Shown one piece after another: positions 54,350 to 64,000 of a stretch of 64,000 nucleotides of DNA. The notes under the pieces are model-generated. The model saw only the letters and a list, made by a program, of their open reading frames with translations. It ran no database searches and had not been told where the DNA came from. The stretch is from Agapetus fuscipes (Eukaryota > Arthropoda > Insecta > Trichoptera > Glossosomatidae): assembly GCA_951799405.1 (NCBI GenBank), contig OX637343.1, positions 7,192,001 to 7,256,000 on the forward strand. Reading direction: 5' to 3'. The position numbers and the translations under genes are program-made. The stretch's first letter is position 1, and the number at the start of each line of letters is the position of its first letter.

Positions 54350-54790
54350 CCTATAACCTAAGGTGCAAACGTATTAACATTTAAAATTAAAGTAAAAGTT
54401 TAAGGGTTTGTGTACTTACATTTTGAAGATTTATTTTAATTAATAATGTGAAAATAAAACACAAAGTTTTTCTTTACGAGTTGATTTATTTCCTCGACCA
54501 CTTTCGATGTTGTCCTCTTGATAATGATGTGATAACATCAAAAGCGCTCAAGGAAATAAATCAACTTGTGAAGAAAAACTTTGTGTTTTATTTTTACAAT
54601 ATTAATTTGAAAACTATATAAAATGCATGCCCACAAACAGACACGTGTAAGTTCACGCCTTAAAATGCTGCATGCGTACATACAATATAAACAAGACCTC
54701 ACATAAACATAAACCTTAAAACTCTTGCCACCTTCGCCAATAAAACCGGAGTAGCATTGGCAAAAATGAGTCAAATGAACTTAAAATATT
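54350..54790 (-). repeat. family C, interrupted by P4
   Basis: 54350-54420 is the 3' part and 54608-54790 the rest; the P4 element lies between. Confidence 0.7.
54437..54607 (-). mobile_element. Penelope-like element P4 with ~58-bp inverted arms
   Basis: The arms around aacacaaagtttttcttt (54437-54495 and 54549-54607) pair with few mismatches. On the minus strand a stem gatgtt/aacatc is directly followed by gaaagtggtcgagg. Confidence 0.65.
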
Positions 54791-55139
54791 TAATTTTGGA
54801 AATTTAAATATTTAGGGCCCACTAAGGCAGTGCTTTGTATGAGAGGACCTTGCGGCTTATGTAAACAGGCGCACACAATACTCTTTTTTTTTAGCTTATG
54901 GAGGGCCAGCCTCACGACACATTTTCACACTTTGCGTGTGTTTGCGGGTCAGGATGACAGTATTTTTGGATCCACTGCCTCCCCTTCTACTGCTACTAGA
55001 GTATATTATACTCCACTGGGAGTATACAGATACAACACAGTTCTCTTTAGTTTCTTATATAATGTAAATGTAGGAGAGATTAAGTATTCTTTAAACATAT
55101 AAATCATTAAAGAAGGACGCTTTATGATTTATATAAGAA
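54791..55139. other. no gene recognised
   Basis: Nothing identifiable. Confidence 0.4.
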
Positions 55140-55370
55140 ATTATAAAAATAAAATTAAAACCCAGAGTTTTATTTTCACAAATTGAGTGTTTATTTCACC
55201 TCGAGTACTTTCGACTTGCTTACGTCATTTTCAAGAGGACACTATTACAAAATTGACAAGACAAAAACCATAGAGAAATAAAAATAATGAGTTACGACAA
55301 AGAGGTGCAATTACGTTATAACAAAGGTGAAGCAGCAGGAATTTGAACATTGATCGAACTATTTATATGC
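55140..55370 (-). mobile_element. Penelope-like fragment P5
   Basis: The minus strand reads cttgaaaatgac-gtaagcaa-gtc, then gaaagtactcgagg and gtgaaataaacactc. Similar downstream sequence in 57003-57260. Confidence 0.55.
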
Positions 55371-55377
55371 ATATGTA

Positions 55378-55560
55378 TGCAACTAAGCTACACATATAGT
55401 GTAACTTCTTGCCTGCGTTATCTGAATCCTTGCTCTCGGCATGGAATACAAGCATTCTACCAATTGAGCTATCGACCTTTTTACGACCTTGATCGTCGTC
55501 GCTACAAAGCGCCAATTCTCAAGCAAGACCCAGTTGCTGTAAGGCTGGATGGACCTTTGG
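55378..55560 (-). mobile_element. B-A dimeric SINE, short copy
   Basis: Only the junction region survives: an A head (ccaattgagctatcgacc on plus) fused through tttttacgaccttgatcg to B sequence (aaagcgccaattctcaag). Confidence 0.85.
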
Positions 55561-55707
55561 TTAGAATTATAATTTCTGTGTATATGGGTTCCCAAAGTTT
55601 CGAGGGCAATTAGTTGTCTGCCCTTGCATCCAAAATGGAGAACCCTGACACCGTCATTATTGAATGAAGGATGATTTACTTTTTCAACATTGTATCTTTC
55701 ACCTCTT

Positions 55708-55862
55708 TCTCACATCACATCTGAAGAGCCCTCTGCGAGCTTAGTAATAGCTATAAAAAGCATAAAGAGCTGCTGTAAGCTTTGATGGCCCTCTGCTGAC
55801 TGAACTTTTGTACAAGCCATGTTTTTTTTAACCCAGTGAAGTGCATACTTATAAATTTAATG
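55708..55862 (-). repeat. SINE B, decayed
   Basis: It keeps gaagagccctctgcgagctt and aacccagtgaagtgcata in the right order. Confidence 0.6.
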
Positions 55863-55894
55863 ATTACTTAAAAAAATGAATACAAAGCACTGTT

Positions 55895-55990
55895 TTCTTC
55901 TAGTACTTTTTTTGTTTGTTAAATTAGCAATCAGTATGACTGGTTTCTTGCTCTTGGCCATCTTCAGATAAACTACAACCTTAAAGACAA
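55895..55990 (-). repeat. Penelope-like fragment P7
   Basis: The minus strand reads ctgaaga, tggccaagagcaa, gaaaccagtc. The stem is eroded. Confidence 0.4.
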
Positions 55991-56006
55991 TAAAAAGCTA
56001 TTCTTT

Positions 56007-56215
56007 GACCGGTCCGTAATCTAGTGGTAACGCTCCGGACTCGTAAATAGAAGGTTGTGGGTTCGAATTCCGACCGAGCACAAAGAAAAACATGTATATT
56101 TTCAAATATGGTCTTCGCTGTGTTGAAAATTCTGTATGCATTTACCAAACACTGGTCACCAAATGCCCATCCGGCCCTACAGCAATTGGGTCTTGATTGA
56201 GAATTAGCGAAAATA
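56007..56215 (+). mobile_element. SINE B, 3'-truncated
   Basis: The head (gaccggtccgtaatctagtg) and B box (gggttcgaattcc) are intact. It stops at gagaattagcg. Confidence 0.88.
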
Positions 56216-56654
56216 TACTCTCTTTTAAAATGTTCATTGTTCAGTATGGCGCCTAATCGTTTAATTCTTTGTCTAAAATTGACTCAATTTCTGAACAAGT
56301 TTGTCATCCTCTCCCATTAATCTTTATTACTGTATTTCTCACATAATAATAATAATAATGCTGTTAGTGTCACACGAAGTTGTTCAGATGTGACGTGTAT
56401 TAAGAACGGCGCACTCTGTGATGACATGAGTGACAGCTGCTGGAGAGAGACAGCTATACTGACAGCTGTCAGTGACGTCACGGGGGGAGGAATCAAATGA
56501 ATATTAAGGAGCAGGGAAAGAGAGAGGAGCACAGCACATGTCCTGGCATACAATTTATTATCTTCAGTATCGTATTCCTCTTCTTGTATTTAAGATGGAA
56601 TCTTTCAAAACTACGTTTGCTTCTTTGATAGCACTAGTCGAGTATCCAGTCTTC
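56216..56654. other. no gene recognised
   Basis: Nothing beyond a short (AAT)n at 56345. Confidence 0.4.
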
Positions 56655-56975
56655 AAGAGATCTAATCTAATCTAATCTAAGTTGCAAAGATTTGTAACAT
56701 TAGGGATTTACATTATATGCATATTCACAAGCAGACAAGCAAGACGTCGGCAGACAAAATTACTGCAACTAGAACATGGTCTAACCCGATTAAAACTATA
56801 TCACAACCAAGTAAGAGTTCGCGCTTTTAAATATGCCGCATGTGGGCTTAAAATATAAAAACCCAAACCTCAAATGAACATACACCCTGCAACTCTTGCC
56901 GACCTTCCCTGGAACAGAGGAGACATTGGCAAAGTGAACTATTTTCTTCAGCATGGGTAGTCAGCCGCAGTCAAG
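56655..56975 (-). repeat. family C with ~80-bp insertion
   Basis: It has an (ATCTA)n tail at 56660; foreign sequence at about 56735-56815. Confidence 0.8.
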
Positions 56976-57002
56976 GAACATACAGAACAAATTACATTTT
57001 TT

Positions 57003-57260
57003 AGTAAAAGTAAAGTAAAATTTTAAAACAAAGTTGTTTCTTCAGTAGTTGAGTTTTTAGTTTCTCGAGCGTTTTCGACGTTATTAACCCGTCATTTTCA
57101 AGAGAATAACTGACTTACAATATTATATCTAAGACTACAATAGTGTATTCAGGAGTAAGTATTAGGGGGAGGAGCTATGACGTTGTGAGGGAAGAGGTTA
57201 TTAATAAGGCTAAAACTGCAGGTATTGGAACATTAATGCTATTGTTAAGTTTGTAAGCGG
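57003..57260 (-). mobile_element. Penelope-like fragment P6
   Basis: The minus strand reads cttgaaaatgacg-ggttaataa-cgtc, then gaaaacgctcgag. Confidence 0.55.
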
Positions 57261-57289
57261 GTTCTATTTATTGAAAACTGAGATTTATT

Positions 57290-57515
57290 TATTTTACACG
57301 AAAATAGATGAAAGATTGACGAAAAAAGTATATGCTGCAAGAATAGAAGGATATCGTGGTAGAGGAGGACCGAGAAAGGTATGGATGGACCAAATTTCCG
57401 AAAGAGCGAATGAATGGGATATCCAGAGTCATAATAAAAGGAGAGCTTGTATGAAAAAGGTTATGACTCTGGATGAAATGAAAGAAGTATGTAAGGACCG
57501 AACAGAGCGGAAACC
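57290..57515 (+). mobile_element. LINE family E, 3' fragment
   Basis: It encodes DERLTKKVYAARIEGYRG, GGPRKVWMDQISERANEW and RRACMKKVMTLDEMKEVC; the frame is open. Confidence 0.85.
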
Positions 57516-57547
57516 CTGCTACATTTTCATTAACCTAGAAGAAAAAT

Positions 57548-57755
57548 TGCCACTGTTTTCGGAGACCGTGCTTTTGCGGTGGCCGGCCCTGCGACCTGGA
57601 ATCAACTACCACCAGAAATCCGGAGGTCTAGGATGATTGAGGACATAAAGAGGAGGATGAAGACACACTTTTTCGCCTAGTTTAATACTAAGCGCCCTTG
57701 GAGTGACATTGAGTTACGAAACGGCGCTGATAAAGAAATCATCATCATCATAATC
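57548..57755 (+). mobile_element. LINE family J, 3' module, copy 3
   Basis: It encodes FSETVLLRWPALRPG in one frame and FGDRAFAVAGPATWNQL in the native one, then EDIKRRMKTHFFA and a stop. The tail is (ATC)n. Confidence 0.85.
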
Positions 57756-57883
57756 ACCGAAAGAAATGGCGGCTGATCTGTAATGTATGCGGCTAAGACC
57801 AAGAATCAATTTTAATTTTTATAGATGTTTTGTAGATTTTATAGTGTTTGTTTGTATAACTGGATGTGATTAATTGCTTCTAT

Positions 57884-58128
57884 TCCTTGACTTATAGGTT
57901 GGTATGATGCTGACCACCCATACTGTAAAAAATGGTTCACTTTGCCAATGTCACCCCTGTTTCAGGGAAGGTCGGCAAGAGTTGCAGGGCTTATGTTCAT
58001 TTGAGATTGGATTTTTATACTGTAGGTCCACATGCGGCATGTGTGAGAGCGAAATTATGCGTGGCTGCTTGTGGGAATGCATTTAATATGAACCTCAAAT
58101 GATACATATTATCTTTGCAACTTAGATT
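57884..58128 (+). repeat. family C repeat, full-length
   Basis: Consensus 5' end; tail cttagatttagattta. Confidence 0.9.
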
Positions 58129-58606
58129 TAGATTTAGACACAATTTATTTTAATCACTTTGCGACGAAGAAGTCTCCGGAGCGCTTCTTTAGTTTCGAAG
58201 CAGATTTTAAACAAATACGTCGTTGAAGACGTGGGCATCATTGTAAATATGTAACAACCTGTAGGCTGAGGTAACCAGTCTCATTCCTCACAGCTACGAG
58301 AGAGGTCGTAAACCACCGGCACGCGGGCCTTAAAGCCTTCAACAACTCACTTCTCCCTGAAGCGCTCGGAACATTGTAGCGCCATACAAATAAAATGTAT
58401 GTGCGAGTTTATGTTATTGCGAGGCAGGTAAAGGTACTGCGCTCTTAACCCAGCTAATCTAAGTTGCAAGTATACTACATTTTCATAGACGCTTGCTGAG
58501 AAGTAAATCTTCATTTTTAGAAGCAGTTTATTAGAGACCTTGATGTATTTCTATGTTTTTACTGGATTATTTTTTAATTAAACTGCAAATATTTATTTTA
58601 ACATTA
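58129..58606. other. no gene recognised
   Basis: A C-tail remnant (ctaatctaagttgcaa) lies at 58454; otherwise nothing. Confidence 0.4.
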
Positions 58607-58771
58607 TTAATTTTACACAATTTGGTTCACAAATTACAACAAATGATTTCTAGCTCTGGCTTTCGAACTTCACGGCTCAATGTTTTATCGACGTTCTCGC
58701 TGCTACCCTGTTGCAGTCCTCTTATATAGGTGCAACATAGATCTTTCTTGCATATTCAAGATCATTCTTCG
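58607..58771 (+). repeat. family K repeat, left copy flanking a dimeric SINE
   Basis: It runs from ttaattttacacaatttgg to caagatcattcttcg, directly before the SINE. It is about 95% similar by eye to 59261-59427. Confidence 0.9.
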
Positions 58772-59260
58772 GGACCGGTCCGTAGTTCAGTGGTAACACT
58801 GCGGACTCTGAATGGCAAGGTTGTGGGTTCGATTCCCGGCGGAGCACAAAAAATATACCATTTATATTTTCAAATTTGCTCTTCGCTGGGTTGAAAAATT
58901 CATAAAACCTTTACCAATGACCGGTCACCAAAGGTCCATCCAGCCTTACAGCAACTGGGTCTTGCTTGAGAATTGGCGCTTTGTAGCGACGACGATCAAG
59001 CTCGTAAAAAGGTCGATAAATTGGTAGAATGCTTGCATTCCATGCCGAGAGCAAGAGTTCGATCTCAAAGGTTTACTCAGCCTTCGCAAGAAATGAGAAT
59101 CAGCCCCCCCGGGAGCTGGGAAACCCTCACTTCAACTGAAAGTGGTTGGTGTGAGGCCGGCCCCCTTGCCTGTAAAAATAAATAGGTCCCGAAGCGCCAC
59201 ATGCGACCCCTTCGGAGATAACGCAGGCAAGAAGTTCACTATATGTGTAGCTTAGTTGCG
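58772..59260 (+). mobile_element. B-A dimeric SINE bounded by 165-bp direct repeats
   Basis: B unit with intact A box (ggaccggtccgtagttcag) and B box, junction gatcaagctcgtaaaaagg, then an A unit missing part of its middle, ending gtgtagcttagttgcg. Confidence 0.92.
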
Positions 59261-59427
59261 TTAATTTTACACAATTTGGTTCACAAATTACAACAACTGA
59301 TTTCTAGCTCTGGCTTTCAAACTTCCGGCTCAATGTTTTATCGACGTTCTCGCTGCTACCCGTTGCAGTCCTCTTATATATGTAGGTGCAACATAGATCT
59401 TTCTTGCATATTCAAGATCATTCTTCG
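59261..59427 (+). repeat. family K repeat, right copy
   Basis: It starts at the last base of the SINE and repeats the left flank, with about eight differences and a 4-bp insertion (tatatgtagg). Confidence 0.9.
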
Positions 59428-59875
59428 ATCTCTCGCTCACACCAGAACGTCATTCTACGCATTACAACTATCACGGACTACTCCCAGATGGTTCTACTCA
59501 CAATATGTTTAGGTGCGCGTAGGTACTTTTATTTCGTAGTTCGTAACACTGTTATTATAATATGTCAATAGTTTGTACACATAAAGCACCAGTGCGCTAG
59601 ACGCCTGTTCTTTCCGCTGAGTCCTGCCTCGTCCATCGCCTGTTCTCCCCGTGTCCCACTGAATAAGAAGTTATACTATACGTGTAGCGCAGTAGTCCAC
59701 TACCTGACCTCTCCCGTCTCCCGCTGATGATGGATGAGGTCGCAGCCGGATATTGGCTCATCTCCTCTCTCCTCAGCAGATGATTGTTCCCAATGAGTGG
59801 CAGGTGTTGTGTATCGGATCGACTACCCTTCACTTTAAAGCAATTTTAGAAAAATGACAAGGCAACGCAAAAAAA
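59428..59875. other. no gene recognised
   Basis: A SINE A 3' scrap (gaagttatactatacgtg) lies near 59665. Confidence 0.4.
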
Positions 59876-60432
59876 AACGCAACTAAGCTATACATATAGT
59901 GTAACTTCTTGCCTGCGTTATCCCCGAAGGGGTCGCATGTGGCGATTCGGGACCTATTTAATATTACGGGTAAGGGGGCCGGCCTTTCACCAGACACTTC
60001 AGTTGAAGTGGGGGTTTCCCAGCTCCCGAGGGGGCTGGTTCTCATTTCTTGTGACGGCTGAGTAAACCTTGCCGGTATTTTGGGCTTGAAATAAACACCG
60101 AAACGGGAATACATTTCTCACACCCTCGGTGGGGATCAAACCATTGCTCTCAGTATAGAATGCAAGCATTCTACCAACTGAGCTATTGACCGGACATTTT
60201 ACGAGCTTGGTCGTCGCTACAAATCGCCAATTCTCAATCAATACCCAGTTGCTGTAAGGCTGGATGGACCTTTTGGTGACCGGTCATTGGTAAAGGTTTA
60301 TGAATTTTTCAACCCAGTGAAGAGCAAATTTGAAAATATAAATGGTATTTTTTTTTATGCTCCGCCGGGATTCAAACTTACAACCTTTCATTTACGAGTC
60401 CGAAGTGTTACCACTGGACTACGGACCGGTCT
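59876..60432 (-). mobile_element. B-A dimeric SINE, near full-length
   Basis: Both heads are present. The junction (minus) is gaccaagctcgtaaaatg then tccggtcaatagctcag. The 3' tail is (gcgtttttttt)-like at 59866. Confidence 0.92.
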
Positions 60433-60499
60433 TAGTTCAGATACTCTGACTTTTCTCTGTGACTATTAATCATGCTCCCTCACTTCCATCCAGCAACTT

Positions 60500-60805
60500 C
60501 TGTAGTCTCGCACCCTGAGTATAAAAAGCTGCGTAGATACTCAAACATCGAGTAAACAAATTATTGTATGAAGTATATAGCAGCGGCAACAGTAGCCGTT
60601 TTAGTTGTCATAATTTTTTGTTGGTTTACGCGATGATTTGTTTGTACCCGGAATAAACCCTACCCAGCAGCGTGAATAGTTTGATTGTTCGGAAACACGT
60701 GAAACTTCAGTTCGGCAACTCTGTACCCGAGTATACACATCGCGTATGTCTCACCTCGATTGCGTAAATCAAAAATGTATGGAATATACGACGGCACTCC
60801 AAGTC
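60500..60805. mobile_element. MITE D, two partial copies
   Basis: It has caccctgagtataaaaagc near 60510 and ctgtacccgagtatacacat near 60720, the latter followed by the block around tggaatatacgacggcactc. Confidence 0.6.
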
Positions 60806-60807
60806 TA

Positions 60808-61055
60808 AATCTAAATCTAAATCTAAGTTGCAAAGGTATGTATCATTTGATAATAAATGCATTCCCACAAGCAGACACGCATAATTTCGCGCTCACACAT
60901 GCCGCATGTGGACCTACAATATAAAAACCCAATCTCAAATGAACATAAGCCCTGCAGCTCTTGACGACTTTCCCTGAAACAGGGGTGGCATAGGCAAAGT
61001 GAAACATTTTGTACAGTATGTGTGGTCAGCCTCATACCAAACTCTAAGTCAAGGA
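60808..61055 (-). repeat. family C repeat, full-length
   Basis: The tail is (aaatct)n; the 5' end cataccaaactctaagtcaa. Confidence 0.9.
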
Positions 61056-61785
61056 ATACAAATAATAAATAAAATTCATGTATATAAAAACAACAAAACC
61101 TCGATTGAGTAAATTGAAAATATATGGAATATACGATTAACTAATGAAGATTATTTCTTAAACAATATTGTTCTTAACTCATCCTTCCTTTAACAGATTA
61201 CTTTTGTTGTTGTTTTGTTGTAGGGATGGGCCGAACTTCGTTTTACATTTGGTTTAAGGTTTCGGTTAAATTAATTGAACAACATAGTCATGAATTTCGA
61301 GTAAATGAAGAAAATGTGCAAGCAAAGAACAACGTGGAGATACATCTGTGGAGGTACTAGCCACCCCTAGCGAAATGGCGTCTGGACACAAGGCGTTGTC
61401 CTTATCTTTGTGTCTTGAGAGAGTATCAGATTGCAAAAAATATGAAAAATTTGCTAAAAAATGTGAACATACAAAACGCGGCTCAGGTTACTAACTAAGA
61501 AGCGCGGTACATAATAATAGCTACTAACTGAAGAGATAATAATGTCAGGGGCGTAACTATACATGCTCTGGCTATGGTTTATGAAGAAGAGAATCGATGT
61601 GAGACAATCCAATCTTACTGTAAAAAATGGTTCACCAATGGCGTCCTAGGGTGGTAGAAAATATGTTTGTTTGAGGCTGTTCAGGAGTTCTAGGTCGCTG
61701 TCTTCTGGGTTTCTTCAATAAAAATCTTGATTCTCGCTTGATATGTTGGTTTTGTCCAGTTTAAAATTTAATTATAAAAGCTTGT
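61056..61785. other. no gene recognised
   Basis: A LINE E tail scrap on plus (ggaggtactagccacccc) lies at 61345-61380, and a possible DNA-transposon end (caggggcgtaactatacatg) at 61548. Confidence 0.4.
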
Positions 61786-61789
61786 TCCT

Positions 61790-61880
61790 TGAATCATAGG
61801 TTGATATGAAGCTGACCACCCATACTGTTAAATAATGGTTCACTTTGTCAATGTCACCCCTGTTTCAGGGAAGGTCTATT
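61790..61880 (+). repeat. family C, 5' fragment
   Basis: It runs from ttccttgaatcataggttg to gtttcagggaaggtc. Confidence 0.8.
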
Positions 61881-61941
61881 ATAGGGTTAAGTTTGTTCAG
61901 TTTATTTTTTTATTTGTTTGTTCAGGTAAGTTTGTTAAGTT

Positions 61942-62205
61942 TGTTCCTTGACTTATAGGTTGGTATGCGGCTGACCACCCATGCTGTAAAAAATGGTTCA
62001 CTTTGCCAATGTCACCCCTGTTACAGGGAAGGACGGCAAGAGTTGCAGGGTGTATGTCCGTTTGAGATTGGTTTTTATGTTGTAGGCTCACATGAGGCAC
62101 GTGCAAGCGCGAACTTGTACATGTCTTGGTTGTGGGAATGCATGTAATGTGAATCTCCAATGTAACATATCTTTGCAACTTAGATTAGATTAGATTAGAT
62201 TTGGA
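61942..62205 (+). repeat. family C repeat, full-length
   Basis: Consensus 5' end; tail (tagat)n. Confidence 0.92.
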
Positions 62206-62290
62206 TTTTAATTTGAGTACACATGTAGCGTTTGTAGGCGCAGACTTATACGTGTATGTTTTTGAAAATGAATTTAATATGAATTTCTAT
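62205..62290 (+). repeat. family C, internal fragment
   Basis: It runs from gatttggattttaatttg to the tail, joined head to tail to the previous copy. Confidence 0.7.
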
Positions 62291-62520
62291 ATAATCTATA
62301 ATCTATAATCGAAGTTGCAAGGATATATTCATTTAAAGCTCTCAGATGTATGCCCACAAACCAACAAGTGTAGTTCGCGCTTACAAATGCTGAATGTGTA
62401 CTTACAAATAAAATCCAAACCTCAAATGAACATAAGCCCCACAACTTTTGCCGACCTTCCCTGAAACAGGGGTGACATTGGCAAAGTGAACCATTTTTTA
62501 CAGTATGGGTGGTCAGCCTG
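62290..62520 (-). repeat. family C repeat
   Basis: It lies tail to tail with the preceding fragment and ends gggtggtcagcct. Confidence 0.88.
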
Positions 62521-63194
62521 AATTTAATATGTAAATATTATAGATTATAGTTCCAAGGTTGTATTCGTTATTATGTATCATATGTTGCCGTCCTAAAGGA
62601 ATACGTGCCTGTGTGTGATGCTGAATTGCCTTGCATGATTAAGCAATCGGCAAACTTTGTGGAATACTTTGTACTTCTCGCAAAGAAAAACTCCTGCACC
62701 TGCACTTGCACAAGGTTCCTCCTGCAAGTAGTTAACCTTTAATAAGTGAACACGCCGCACAAGTTTTTCATCTGCAACAAAGTCTGCTATAAACATCACG
62801 GTAACTCTGTGAACACAGCAGCTGCTCTGAAGGATTAAAGCGCCGTTGTGTGTGTCAAACCTAAAGGGCCTCCCATATCACAGATATGATATTTTTTTAA
62901 AGATGCGTCTTTAGTGATCCTAGATACTAACAGTTTTTGCCTTCCTCATATTAAGTGGTAGTGTGTTCCACTCCATTGGGCCCGTAAACCGTAGTATAGC
63001 TTGTGTAGCTAGTGTAGCTAAGTTGTTAAGTTATAATCAGCTATTTTTTTTAATTCGCTTTTTGTTTTAAGTCACCAAACTGAGTATTCACGTGACTTTA
63101 AGACTAATTAATGGATTATGATAATAAACACTTTATTCCAGCCTAATCCCGTAGAGGGTGCAATATGTCCATCAGAGGCTCTGATTGATTTCAT
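62521..63194. other. no gene recognised
   Basis: A stretch without shared repeats; frames are short. Confidence 0.45.
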
Positions 63195-63410
63195 ATGAGC
63201 AATGTTTGTATGTGTCCTGGACCAATGTGTCTTATGAAAACTGAAAATGGATTTTCTAAATATTTGAAACAGCTGTCACGTTATCATGCTGTACGTTTTC
63301 TTCTTAGCTCAGATTGTGTAGAATGTGATTCTTATGTGATGTGATTCATTTAATTGACAAGTCATATTTGAATCGTATGGTGGATAAGCCAAACAAGCAC
63401 TGGGGTGACC
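63195..63410 (+). repeat. MITE H, one-ended copy
   Basis: It aligns with 38340-38533 (ggaccaatgtgtcttatgaa, tagctcagattgtg) and keeps only the right end. Confidence 0.75.
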
Positions 63411-63707
63411 TAGCATTGAAAGTTTGCTATGACGTCACGTCGTTATTAAAGCTTGTTACAGTGAGTATAATTAAAGTCGATTAAAATTACAAGTATGCGC
63501 GCCCTTCATTATGAAAAAACAGTGACGCTACACTGTAGAGGGTTGGATTATTCTTTCAATTTTAGTATTACACATCACGAACATTGATATACCTCTTTTT
63601 CTTCCTTCACCATATTTATAATTTTTTATCAGGGTTGTTTTCTGTGTAGTTTTGACGTCCGTAGATATTTTCATTTATTGATTTAAAAATGTAATTTGTC
63701 GTGTACT

Positions 63708-63955
63708 TATAGGTTGGTATGCGGCTGACCATCCATGCTGTAAAAATGGTTCACTTTTGCCAATGTCACCCCGGTTTCAGGGAAGGACGGCAAGAGTTGC
63801 AGGGTGTATGTCCATTTAAGATTTGGTTTTTTTATGTTGTAGGTTCACGTGCGGCATGTGCAAGCGCGAACTTGTACATGTCTGGCTGTGAAAATGCATA
63901 ATAATGTGAATCTCTAATGTAACATATGTTTGCAAATTAGATTAGATTAGATTAG
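63708..63955 (+). repeat. family C repeat, nearly full-length
   Basis: The 5' end is slightly shortened (tacttataggttggtatg); tail (tagat)n. Confidence 0.9.
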
Positions 63956-64000
63956 AGTGAAATCTATTTTGATAACTTTAGATGGGTTTCCCAAAAGCCT

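Overview
The window reads as arthropod, most likely insect, nuclear DNA. It has spliced GPCR exons with GT-AG borders in an AT-rich, repeat-packed background, tRNA- and 5S-derived SINEs, non-LTR retrotransposon 3' ends, hAT, pogo-like and Penelope-like debris, MITEs and several minisatellites. I cannot name the species from the sequence alone.

Genes. Two paralogous class A serotonin receptors of the 5-HT2 type lie head to head. Gene 1 (minus strand, 5801 down past base 1) has five exons here: N-terminus (5621-5801), TM1-TM2 (4969-5194), TM3 (4456-4558), TM4 (864-985) and TM5 (104-290). TM6-TM7 lie off the left edge. It resembles the insect 5-HT2B (HT2-beta) class. Gene 2 (plus strand) shows only its first recognisable coding exon (46381-46681: N-terminus, TM1, TM2) and resembles the insect 5-HT2A (HT2-alpha) class. 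Both genes have an intron at the same place and phase after TM2, which supports an ancient tandem or inverted duplication. No other host gene was found in the roughly 40.5 kb between them or in the 17 kb to the right.

Layout. 1-5.8 kb: gene 1, with truncated duplicates of its own exons and a 2.8 kb DNA transposon (8-bp target duplication) in the TM3-TM4 intron. 6-46 kb: intergenic repeats. 46.4 kb: gene 2 exon 1. 46.7-64 kb: probably the first intron of gene 2, equally repeat-rich, with two long minisatellites at 49.9 and 51.9 kb.

Repeat families (my labels). A and B: two tRNA-derived SINEs, found alone and as a recurrent B-A dimer at six loci. C: a roughly 260-bp element with a (TAGAT)n tail, about 30 copies. 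E, J and RTE: non-LTR retrotransposon 3' ends. D, M, N, H: inverted-repeat MITEs. P: Penelope-like pieces carrying a hammerhead-like RNA motif. S2: a third SINE with a poly-A tail. G, I, K, F: unclassified dispersed repeats. The points most worth checking are the B-A dimers, a full-length 5S rRNA copy fused to SINE B, the covarying stem in the P pieces, a perfect 71-bp hairpin, and the repeated partial duplication of receptor exons.

Coordinates of repeat copies are by eye and may be off by several bases. Family membership rests on direct comparison within this window, not on a database search.
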